A program made the position numbers and the translations under genes. 8,674 bases of DNA from Balneolaceae bacterium SMO_bin1 (lineage in GTDB: Bacteria > Bacteroidota > Rhodothermia > Balneolales > Balneolaceae), in contig NNSL01000415.1 in assembly GCA_003123965.1 (NCBI GenBank), forward strand, positions 156 through 8,829. Direction: 5' to 3'. Shown here piece by piece: positions 1 through 7,425 of this stretch (the stretch's first letter is position 1; the number at the start of each line of letters is the position of its first letter). The notes beneath the pieces were generated by a model that searched no databases, was not told the origin of the DNA, and worked only from the letters and a program-made list of their open reading frames with translations.

Positions 1-1251
1 TCTGTAATAGTTGGGTATCCAATCGGAATTGTTGTGTTTCCAGGCCGCCATAAACTCTTTCGCCTGTTCGCCCTTTTCCAATTCATAGTAGTACGGAATG
101 GCCCGGCCACCCAGCGGTGCGGTATCTTCGCGAGAAGGCGTAATCTTAATTTCACGCTTTTCGGACACCCCAAAATTCTCGATCAATTGAAGTATACGCC
201 CGAAAGTATGCTTCATTTTATCGAGGGAGTTCGCATGTCCGTGCGAAGGAGAGGGATAAAAAGAGTGCCTCCATGTTGTTTCTTCACTCTGCAAACTCCC
301 TAGCATTACGTGTTTAGCAAATGCAGTGGGCGAAGGACAGCATAGGGCAAATTCCTTAAGCAGCATTTCTCGCAATTCATTGTAGGCATCGGCAAGGTCT
401 CGATAAAAGTCGAAAACATACTGGCTTATGTGACGGCTGTCAGCCGACTTAAGTAAATCGCGTTCAAAATTAACGTCTGAGCCTTCATACACTTCCCGAA
501 ATAACGAAAGCGAAGCCAACGCATCTAATGCGTCTGCCAGCTCTTTGAACGAAATTTCATATGCCTCCAAAAAATCACTGTAAGTAGCCGTATTCTCTTG
601 GCCCAAGATTATCCGCGGCACGTGAAAATGTGGAAACTGCTCACGAATTGAACCTGTTGATGCCCCCCTTGACGTAATGATGGTGTCGCTGCTTATAATC
701 TGCTCAACATGTTTTTTTTCTACTATAAGCACCCGCACTTGCTGAATTACTTCACGCCCTTGCGTATTGCAATTTACCGGTGAGCAGTCTTCGTCCTCTT
801 CGAGGTAATCTTCCAAGTATAAAATAACTACGGCGTCGGCCAATTCGAATGCCGAAAACTCATCCAGCGATTGCACATTCGACGGTGATGCATCGGTTTC
901 CAGTTCCCAAAGCGGCAGGGTTGTATCTTCACTTTTTGCGAAAGGTGAATATTTAGCGTAACTGTCATCAAACTGTTTGAAAGCGGTAAAAATCTGCTTG
1001 TCCATTGTAAGCAAATTGCCGGCAGTTGTTACCGCTGCCCCCTGTGTTACGGTAATATCCTTATCGTCCGCATCGTATTCTATACTGAGTCCACACACTA
1101 TACCGACACCGCTCAGCAGTACACGCGAAAGCTGATCCTGATAATTCAGGTGATCGAGCATATCATTCAGCTGGTTATCGGTGAGCACCTGGTTGTCTAC
1201 AAATGATTGATAACTCGGGGCCGGCTTGTTAAGTAGGTTATTCGTTGCCAT
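1..1251 (-). CDS. Conserved eCIS-cluster protein of unknown function (3' end cut by window edge)
   Basis: This is an open frame of 417 codons that begins with ATG at 1251 and runs off the left edge without a stop, so the C-terminus is missing. I do not know its function. Visible features are an N-terminal block with VLTDNQLN (about 22-29) and LLSGVGIVCGLSI (45-57), then a strand-rich segment with VTQGAAVTTAGNLL (68-81). A hydrophobic strand VVILYLEDYLEE (141-152) leads into an acidic stretch and two cysteines, C156 and C161. RVLIV (173-177), FHVPRIIL (209-216), a CCPSP motif (304-308), WRHSFYPSP (327-335) and ITPS plus AIPYYYE near 384-390 follow. I recall the same motif order, including paired cysteines, from conserved hypothetical proteins of Bacteroidota injection-system clusters; that is memory of the family, not a search. 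No signal peptide or membrane segment is seen. Its start overlaps the end of the Afp12-like gene by 14 bases, with only a weak TGAGAAT leader, so it is probably co-translated and likely structural (baseplate or fibre attachment). Confidence 0.85.
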   Translation of the reverse strand, partial: MATNNLLNKPAPSYQSFVDNQVLTDNQLNDMLDHLNYQDQLSRVLLSGVGIVCGLSIEYDADDKDITVTQGAAVTTAGNLLTMDKQIFTAFKQFDDSYAKYSPFAKSEDTTLPLWELETDASPSNVQSLDEFSAFELADAVVILYLEDYLEEDEDCSPVNCNTQGREVIQQVRVLIVEKKHVEQIISSDTIITSRGASTGSIREQFPHFHVPRIILGQENTATYSDFLEAYEISFKELADALDALASLSLFREVYEGSDVNFERDLLKSADSRHISQYVFDFYRDLADAYNELREMLLKEFALCCPSPTAFAKHVMLGSLQSEETTWRHSFYPSPSHGHANSLDKMKHTFGRILQLIENFGVSEKREIKITPSREDTAPLGGRAIPYYYELEKGEQAKEFMAAWKHNNSDWIPNYYR

Positions 1252-3337
1252 GATTCTCAGATTTTAATTCTCCAATAGTTGATTTCCCCAAGATGATTGA
1301 GGTCTTAGACTTTTGCTGTCCGGCGGCGTCGCAATCGTGCAGTCGCCCGGCCGGGTACACCGTTTCTAGGTCGTGCAGCAGATCTACCAGCGGTTTTAGG
1401 TGTTCATTGTCGGATTGATCATCGGGCGTCTTCATTTTCTTGGTAAGCCATTTTTTGTACAGCGTTTCCAGCTGCGCCATTTGGCCGCCATCGGTGGTGA
1501 TTTCCCCGTGCTCGTCTTCAGTTGTGTTTCCAATCCAGCAAATACGGCACAAGATATGCGCCGGCACCTCTTTACGGATCACGCGCTCGGCGTATTGACG
1601 AAAATACAGATTTGAAAATCGGCGCAGCCACCCCGGCAGTACTACTGTCAGGCGTAATGAATAAGGATCGGCGGGCTGACACTGTTTGCAATGCCGGTCC
1701 ATGCAAATTTGCATAAATTTCTTATCGGCCTTTTCATCATCCCTATCCGGCAGCAGTAAAATATGCTCAAACACGAACATGCCTTCGTCGGCAACATTGT
1801 GAAAAATATATTCTGATAGCTCTTCTACCTTTGCTTTAGCTTCTTCTTTCGAATCAAAATAATTTATATGCCGCGCCACTACTTCCTTGTTCTCATCAAT
1901 GAGATTAAAATAGTACTCCTCTTCATCCTCGGTGGGCAGCACCTCATAATTATCAGGATTCCAGGCTAGTGAAACTGTTATCCACATTTCGTGTTCTGCA
2001 GCGGCCTTGGTTGCATAATGCATACTGCTCGAAAACAGAATGTCTCCGTTTTCTGTTTTTAGTCGCCACCGCCATTCGTTTTCATCCTCGTCATCATCTT
2101 CCTCGCGATAAATGTCGTAATCAACGGCTGTAAGATCTCGGCGACTGTAATCCCGAATACCGAGCAGCCGCGCAATGCGATGCTCCAGGCCTGTTACCGC
2201 GGAAGTATTCCAGGCGTCGGCTTCCCCGGCGTGATAATTAAATGCCGAAGCACGAGCACTGCTCAACGCCGGGTATTCCTGCAGCAACGTCGATTTATGC
2301 CACAGAGTCGCTCCAGTAATATCTTCGCCAAAGTTTTCAAGCATCGCGAAGGCATACTCATTCATATTTTCTGCAAAGCGGGCCAGCAGATGATCCAGAA
2401 ATGCATTCTTGCGACCATCAAAATCATCGAGATCGTTCAGAATATGCTGCACCTGCGAAGCATGAGCCGATTTATCCTTCACCAACTCCTCTAAATCTTT
2501 AATATCATCCAGCTCATTGGAAAAGTAGCTGCTGGAACCTACCTCACCCGAAAGCAGCTGCCCGGCCGAGTGCAAATGACCAAAATAGGTAGCCAAAATC
2601 TGATCGAAAAAAAGCAGATAGCTTTTAAGTTGTTTGGCTTGTGCGTGCCGTTCCGGCGGAAGCGATGGCGAAAGCCCATAAGGACCCGTTCCGTAAATTT
2701 GCGGCAGGTCATTTTGCACGGAATGATAGCGACCGGCATCTACCGGATTGCCCTCTTCAACCGGCAGATCATCATAGCCGTGCTGCAAGCTCCGTTGGTA
2801 TTTCCGGATGCGTTTTTCAAGCTTGGCAGTCACTTCCTGGAGATCTACATCCATGGGAATGACATCCTTAAACAAATTGGTTCGCAAGATGCTGCGCTCG
2901 GTGCAAAGTGCCGGTATTACCTGGGGCTCATCAATACACAAGCGCCATTTCTGCGTATTTTTATCTCGAATATCGGCGGCAACTTCATCCCCTTTACACG
3001 GACCCATTTTTAGCTTTTTAATACCCGATACGCCCGGCGTTTCCATAACAATCTGCACCAGGTCTGAAAGGTGTATTTCTTGTTTGATGGATGCACTTTC
3101 AAGCTCCTCGTCCGGTATAAACCCATGCTTTAGTACGGGCCCTTCAAAAATGGATTCTACGGGTAGCCCCTGCTTCATTAATTCATCAAGGGAATACCGC
3201 TGCACCGAGGGCGACAAATGCTCTGATATGCGGAATAAAATTTCTACGAGTACCTCAGTAGGGTTTGCCGTCCGCTCAATTTCAATATCACCACAAACTA
3301 AAATCTCCAGCGTATCAATCTTTTTAACCGTCATCAA
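1238..3337 (-). CDS. Afp12-like baseplate protein, C-terminal part (downstream of a frameshift)
   Basis: The downstream frame of the Afp12-like gene; 699 codons if counted from the TTG at 3337, with an ATG directly after it. Neither is likely the true start: the frame is open further upstream and encodes HRNLCEDL just before it, a segment I associate with the middle of intact family members, so this is the body of a longer protein of about 911 residues. Blocks in order (numbered from the TTG): GDIEIE (17-22), IFEGPVLKHGFIPDEEL (63-79), AKQLKSYLLFFDQI (about 232-246), a repeat pair resembling YegP/DUF1508 (about 404-514) that starts with the acidic tract EEDDDEDENE, FEHILLLPD, a C-x4-C-x2-C cluster, DPYSLRLTVVLPGW (from about 557), and EVPAHILCRICWI (about 590-602). 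In eCIS particles this family builds the outer baseplate around the J-like wedges; the role here is by homology. The stop overlaps the start of the next gene by 14 bases. Confidence 0.8.
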   Translation of the reverse strand: MMTVKKIDTLEILVCGDIEIERTANPTEVLVEILFRISEHLSPSVQRYSLDELMKQGLPVESIFEGPVLKHGFIPDEELESASIKQEIHLSDLVQIVMETPGVSGIKKLKMGPCKGDEVAADIRDKNTQKWRLCIDEPQVIPALCTERSILRTNLFKDVIPMDVDLQEVTAKLEKRIRKYQRSLQHGYDDLPVEEGNPVDAGRYHSVQNDLPQIYGTGPYGLSPSLPPERHAQAKQLKSYLLFFDQILATYFGHLHSAGQLLSGEVGSSSYFSNELDDIKDLEELVKDKSAHASQVQHILNDLDDFDGRKNAFLDHLLARFAENMNEYAFAMLENFGEDITGATLWHKSTLLQEYPALSSARASAFNYHAGEADAWNTSAVTGLEHRIARLLGIRDYSRRDLTAVDYDIYREEDDDEDENEWRWRLKTENGDILFSSSMHYATKAAAEHEMWITVSLAWNPDNYEVLPTEDEEEYYFNLIDENKEVVARHINYFDSKEEAKAKVEELSEYIFHNVADEGMFVFEHILLLPDRDDEKADKKFMQICMDRHCKQCQPADPYSLRLTVVLPGWLRRFSNLYFRQYAERVIRKEVPAHILCRICWIGNTTEDEHGEITTDGGQMAQLETLYKKWLTKKMKTPDDQSDNEHLKPLVDLLHDLETVYPAGRLHDCDAAGQQKSKTSIILGKSTIGELKSENHGNE

Positions 3338-3375
3338 ATCTTCGCACAGGTTACGGTGCTGGTGATATACCTCTG

Positions 3376-3972
3376 TTATCTGCTGGGTGATTTCATCAAT
3401 GCGCTGCTTTTTTCCTCGCTGGGTAGCAAAGCTATATCCTGGTCCGGCTCAAAGCGAACATCATATAGTCCTTTGAGTTGAATAGTAGCGTCCTCTACCC
3501 GTTTGTAATTCTCATCCGGTACGGGGCTATAACTTAATTTCCCCTGCGGAAAACCTTCAGTCACTTCGTCCCGCGTAGAACAAAACGTGTAGACCTTTTC
3601 CTCAGTGTTTACCGAAATAAACGCGTTTTTAACGCCTTCAATATCAATAAAAAGCTTTCGGTAATCCGTTTCGCTCACCGGCCCTGTGGTAAGAATTTTC
3701 TTGGCGGTAGGGAATCTTTCCGAAAGTGGTTTCTCTCCTTTTTTACCCGAACTGAGCAAGTCACGGATGGGCAGATTTATGCGATTTCCTAAATCAGTGA
3801 TGGCATAACTAAGCGCTTCCAGTAGGGTGATACCGGGATCATGAACGTTATAATCCGTCCATAACTTGCGACTCATTTCCTCAATGTGGCGCAGCCCTTG
3901 CTGCCGCAGAAATTCGAAGTCGCGATCGTCCCGTGAATCCACCTCTTTTGATATGGTTACAGACTCATTCAT
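3376..3972 (-). CDS. Afp12-like baseplate protein, N-terminal part (upstream of a frameshift)
   Basis: I place the start at ATG 3972, which overlaps the stop of the J-like gene as ATGA; a GTG at 3981 is an alternative. A GAGG sits about ten bases upstream. The frame gives 198 residues ending at TAA 3376-3378. Residues 38-54 read WTDYNVHDPGITLLEAL, a signature of phage and eCIS baseplate assembly proteins, followed by SYAITDLGNRINLPI. A second block, TGPVSETDYRKLFIDIEGV (96-114), is also typical of this group. Up to about residue 188 (LLPSEEK) the reading looks authentic; the last ten residues (SSALMKSPSR) look like out-of-frame sequence. Moving to the -1 frame inside the A6 run at 3408-3413 continues the protein as KKQRIDEITQQITEVYHQHR and then into the 699-codon frame. 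One added A would restore a single gene from 3972 to 1238 of 912 codons including the stop. This piece is therefore the N-terminus of a broken, recoded or mis-sequenced gene, not a separate protein. Confidence 0.8.
   Translation of the reverse strand: MNESVTISKEVDSRDDRDFEFLRQQGLRHIEEMSRKLWTDYNVHDPGITLLEALSYAITDLGNRINLPIRDLLSSGKKGEKPLSERFPTAKKILTTGPVSETDYRKLFIDIEGVKNAFISVNTEEKVYTFCSTRDEVTEGFPQGKLSYSPVPDENYKRVEDATIQLKGLYDVRFEPDQDIALLPSEEKSSALMKSPSR
3408..3413 (-). other. Frameshift site in an A6 run within the Afp12-like gene
   Basis: On the coding strand the sequence is GAG GAA AAA AGC AGC, with six A residues. Upstream protein similarity lies in this frame and downstream similarity lies in the -1 frame; both frames are open across the region between a TGA near 3456 (downstream frame) and the TAA at 3376-3378 (upstream frame). 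The string AAAAAAG is present but its phase is AA-AAA-AG, not the A-AAA-AAG phase used by simultaneous-slippage -1 signals. That makes a missing base in a homopolymer (sequencing error or real mutation) the simplest explanation, with transcriptional slippage as a second option. Confidence 0.8.
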
Positions 3973-6900
3973 GCCGTACACCCCTCAGCCGCCTTGGAGA
4001 TTCCTTGATTTCCATGCGGCACCAAAATAGCCATGGGAATAGAGGGCTTTGCCTCTCTGGTTTTACTGAGGTTTCCACCATAGGGTTGGTGATACATGTA
4101 AAAATCTTCAATAAAGTCGATATACGCACGGTTTTCTAAAAAATTCACAATCTCGTATTCGGTATAGGTTCCCCCAAATTGCAATGATTCCGCCGATTCA
4201 TATACCCATGGCGCAATCAGACGCTTTAAATCGTCAACTGTTTTAGTTTTGTAATAGTTATAATCGAGTCCTTCACGAAACCGCACCTTGAACTTGAACT
4301 GCACCGGCTCATAGACGGCATTTACAGCTTTAAATTGCGCGTGCGGAGAGCTAATTCGTCTAATAAAGGCTTCCACTTGGTCTTTCAAATCTTGGCTTAC
4401 GCGCGGTTTGAGCCTAAAATCTTCGGTTGCGCCCGCCACTTTGGGAATTAAGATCATGGTGACACTACCGGGGCTCAGCTGATCTAAATCTATGCCATCC
4501 CAAGAAGCGTGGTTCAAGCATTTTACTTTATATAGTGAAGGGAATTCCTGCAGTACCAAATGCTCGTAGTCCCAAATGCTTACGGAACGATTTTTATGAC
4601 GTAGTCGCTCGCTTATACGACGGTAGTAGTCGTCATCACTTTCTGCCGGTTCGCCGCCAAAAGATGCGTAAGGTTGTTCTATCGATTTTATATGCGCCCG
4701 AGGGTGTAACAGCTTACCAATGGTTCCTGTGGGTAAGCCTTGATCCAGGTGTTCTGTGGAATTATTTTGATTCCAAAATTCGGCTTTAGCTACCTGCGCA
4801 TGCACATTCACGAAACGCGGCACACTGTCAAAAGGCTTTTTGAGCTGAATTCGCAGCCAAAACAGTCCCTTTTTCATCAAGGTATTGCTTGCATCAGCCT
4901 GTTGTGGTATCGCTAATTCTGCAATACCCGACCGTAGAAAGTGATTCGTTTCGTTGCGAGCAAAATTATTATCCAGCGAAAGCCAGTTATTGCCTGCCAA
5001 TATCGACCATTTAACATCCTCAGAAGTAAGACTTGAGTGCAGTGGATTTTCACTGCCTTCGTCCACCTGGAACAACAAACTGACATTGCTACCAGGCTGC
5101 ACTTTTTCCATCCCGATAAACAGAACCCCCGCCTCGTATTCCGGCAACAACGTTTTCCGTTCCGCAGTCACCTGCCGCACCCCGAACGGATGCTGGTGAA
5201 ACATTACCGAAGCCTGATCTCCCACCGCCTCCATATTTTTAAACGAAACACTATCCTCAGCTGTATATGAAAGTGTAAACGTATCGAGCAGCGGCGTATA
5301 AGGTTCGTTCGGCAAATCAACCGTATTTGACTCTTGGCCTTCTAAAACTGCATTGACATAGAGCTCAGAATAGAGGTCGTGATAGAATGATTCGGTCAAG
5401 ATAAGCTCAATTTCTCCATGGCTGATCTTTTTGTTCTCATCACTTACAATAACCTCCCGGGTTGAATCAGTGAACATTTCAGCCGACTCGGAACTGTTCT
5501 GATACGGAGAGCTGATCTTGAATTTAAAGTTCTTCCGCATGGTGTCAGCCACCGGGGCCCCGTTTCCATTTCCATTAATATCCTTCAGCATTGGGATGTC
5601 GTTTTCCCATTCCGGGTTGTAATAAAAAAGTGAGTTGTAAGCTTTCTGTGTATTTATAACTGTCTTGTAATGCTCTCTTTTACTACTTATGGCAGACTTA
5701 TACTTCTTATAATGCTCGCTAAAATTCGCCGGCAGGTTCAACCATCGCATATCAAAACCAAATTTCGATACAGGCTTTTTGAACATTTCGGGATAAACGA
5801 CCGAAAGTTTAGACCCTACTTTGGGTCGTGAGCCAAATGGCATAAATGGCTTTGTGGGATCAAGACCGCCGAGATCATTTTGCAGCTTCAGTGACTCAAT
5901 ACCACTTACCTTGGCTATGATATTGATGCTCTCAATTTTCGTATTATTCAGTGTGGTATATGCCTGTGGCGGCGAAATACGTATTTTAATAACTGGGTGA
6001 TGTACCTCAAGATTGGATTCGTGCACAGATTCTTCATAGGCAGTTACCGCATCGTAACCTTTATCTAAGGTAAATTTCCATCTGGTGCTATCACCGGAAT
6101 CAAATTCTGCTGTAACAGAATCGAGCCACCCCTTTTCGCCGGTAAACCAAGCCTCGATATTACTTGCGTTTACGTCTCCAAGACCTGAAGAGCTACTGAA
6201 GGTGAAATCAAGAATAATTTCGCGCTCCCCTTCTTTCAATTCGAACAAGGGTGAAGCCAGATAAATAATGAGCTCGGATTTTGCCCAGCGCTCAGGGTTG
6301 TCTGTTTCCAGCCCCCTCATTGCTTTACTTTCTCCAAATGCCCACCAGCTGGTCTCCCCTTCGAACTTAGCGCCCTTTCCATCTGCCGAATTCACAACGG
6401 GCGCATATCGAAGCGCGCCTTCATCATCTACGTACACCGATTGCAGCCGGGCAACTTTTGCATGGTTCACGACCACCGGATTCACCGTTTTGTACACTAA
6501 GGGATTGCCTTCACTGTCTTTACCGGCTTTTAACTCAACGCCTTGTTCAATGAGTTCACTGCTTGCATTTTTTGCCAGCTCAAAAAGTATGTGCACCTGA
6601 TCGGAAATGGGCGACTTCTTTTCGATTTTTAAAACTTCTCTGTAATAGAAATCAAGGTGGCGTTTTGGTAGTCCATTCAAGCTCTGCTGGGGATGATTCA
6701 ACAGCTTTAAAAAGCTTATAAAGAGCGCCAAGTGCGGCTCTACATCGCCGTCTCCATACCGCTCCAACAATGATTCTATTTCATCTTTAGCCGGGAAAAA
6801 ATCCTGCCAGTTACCACTTTTTTCATTGTGGTTGGAAAAGTATTGCACCCGCCGTGCATACTGCCGGGCAAACTGCATCCAGTCTTCTTCATTCAGGCCA

Positions 6901-7001
6901 TGCAGCTCCACATTCGATGGATCAAGCATCTGCAAAAGCCGTTCTTTTTGCGAGGTTCCCGAATGGGTCAATGGATTGCTATGTTCACATTTTTCACTCA
7001 T
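3969..7001 (-). CDS. Baseplate J-like protein (Afp11/gp6-like wedge component)
   Basis: A large soluble protein of 1010 residues with no signal peptide or membrane segment. The N-terminal part carries a block typical of Bacteroidota baseplate proteins (GLNEEDWMQFARQYARRVQYF, from about 35), then LDFYYREVLKIEKKSPI (116-132) and a β-rich start of the J domain around ELIEQGVELKAGKDSEGNPL (149-168). The C-terminal part has the strongest signature: a D-rich ESDDDYYRRISERLRHK block and WDYEHLVLQEFPSLYKVKC at about 787-833, as in phage baseplate J and T4 gp6 homologues, followed by the usual VTMILIPK strand and a terminal domain with YTEYEIVNFLENRAYIDFIEDF. The long middle (roughly 200-740) is β-rich and I cannot assign it; it contains a short NGNGNG run. 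In related particles this protein forms the wedges that clamp the spike and transmit the trigger to the sheath. Its ATG overlaps the gp25-like stop as ATGA and its TGA overlaps the next ATG in the same way, so translation is probably coupled at both ends. Confidence 0.92.
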   Translation of the reverse strand: MSEKCEHSNPLTHSGTSQKERLLQMLDPSNVELHGLNEEDWMQFARQYARRVQYFSNHNEKSGNWQDFFPAKDEIESLLERYGDGDVEPHLALFISFLKLLNHPQQSLNGLPKRHLDFYYREVLKIEKKSPISDQVHILFELAKNASSELIEQGVELKAGKDSEGNPLVYKTVNPVVVNHAKVARLQSVYVDDEGALRYAPVVNSADGKGAKFEGETSWWAFGESKAMRGLETDNPERWAKSELIIYLASPLFELKEGEREIILDFTFSSSSGLGDVNASNIEAWFTGEKGWLDSVTAEFDSGDSTRWKFTLDKGYDAVTAYEESVHESNLEVHHPVIKIRISPPQAYTTLNNTKIESINIIAKVSGIESLKLQNDLGGLDPTKPFMPFGSRPKVGSKLSVVYPEMFKKPVSKFGFDMRWLNLPANFSEHYKKYKSAISSKREHYKTVINTQKAYNSLFYYNPEWENDIPMLKDINGNGNGAPVADTMRKNFKFKISSPYQNSSESAEMFTDSTREVIVSDENKKISHGEIELILTESFYHDLYSELYVNAVLEGQESNTVDLPNEPYTPLLDTFTLSYTAEDSVSFKNMEAVGDQASVMFHQHPFGVRQVTAERKTLLPEYEAGVLFIGMEKVQPGSNVSLLFQVDEGSENPLHSSLTSEDVKWSILAGNNWLSLDNNFARNETNHFLRSGIAELAIPQQADASNTLMKKGLFWLRIQLKKPFDSVPRFVNVHAQVAKAEFWNQNNSTEHLDQGLPTGTIGKLLHPRAHIKSIEQPYASFGGEPAESDDDYYRRISERLRHKNRSVSIWDYEHLVLQEFPSLYKVKCLNHASWDGIDLDQLSPGSVTMILIPKVAGATEDFRLKPRVSQDLKDQVEAFIRRISSPHAQFKAVNAVYEPVQFKFKVRFREGLDYNYYKTKTVDDLKRLIAPWVYESAESLQFGGTYTEYEIVNFLENRAYIDFIEDFYMYHQPYGGNLSKTREAKPSIPMAILVPHGNQGISKAAEGCTA

Positions 7002-7420
7002 CGGCGTGTTTCAATTTCAGTGCCCTCTTCCAGATAAAATGGATACACCATGTTGAATCGCGAATTTGTAGCGCGGATTTTATAGTCGATTTCGATCAAT
7101 AGTTTGCCTTCATAAATATGAGTTTCATCAATAGTAATACTCAGGGGTTCAATGCGTGGTTCGTAATACAGAATAGCCGTTTTAACGACATCAGCTAAAT
7201 ATGTTTTTAACGAAAGGTTGAACGATTCAAATGTCATATCATCAAGATTGCAGCCGTAGTCAGGCCGCATAATTCGCTCTCCCTTTCGGGTGCCCAGTAA
7301 AATCTCGAGGCTTTGCTCAATATCCTCCCGATCGTGCGAACGCAGAACGCTCCGGTCAGATCTGTTAAAAGCGGGCGGAAAGTGCCAGCCCGAACCTAAA
7401 AATGGGGTTTCACTGCTCAT
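6998..7420 (-). CDS. gp25-like baseplate wedge protein (GPW/gp25 family, Afp9-like)
   Basis: A 140-residue protein of the lysozyme-related gp25 fold that has lost catalysis and serves as the small wedge subunit joining baseplate and sheath. Residues 31-57 carry the family pattern (REDIEQSLEILLGT then KGERIMRPDYGC), and the diagnostic EPR motif is present in YYEPRIEPLSI (85-95). Length matches the family. I chose ATG 7420 over an upstream ATG at 7453 because AGGAGG lies nine bases before it; the earlier start would put the first eleven codons across the end of the PAAR gene and adds residues (MSNGNNRRIVT) that do not look like the family. The gene starts five bases after the PAAR stop and ends in an ATGA overlap with the J-like gene, placing it firmly in the baseplate operon. 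Confidence 0.95.
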   Translation of the reverse strand: MSSETPFLGSGWHFPPAFNRSDRSVLRSHDREDIEQSLEILLGTRKGERIMRPDYGCNLDDMTFESFNLSLKTYLADVVKTAILYYEPRIEPLSITIDETHIYEGKLLIEIDYKIRATNSRFNMVYPFYLEEGTEIETRR

Positions 7421-7425
7421 AGTTA

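Noticed and set aside
34..303. Plus-strand open frame of 89 codons near the left edge
   Set aside because: It is antisense to the conserved 417-codon minus-strand frame that is open to the window edge.
2570..3013. Plus-strand open frame of 147 codons
   Set aside because: Same antisense position; no motif, and the minus-strand frame here encodes conserved Afp12-like blocks.
2808..3365. Plus-strand open frame of 185 codons opposite the Afp12-like gene
   Set aside because: It lies antisense to well-supported coding sequence, has a low-complexity Ser/Ile-rich translation and no recognisable domain, so it is a shadow.
5555..5582. Short GGAAAT-like tandem repeat
   Set aside because: It encodes an NGNGNG loop inside the J-like protein and is too short to count as a separate repeat element.
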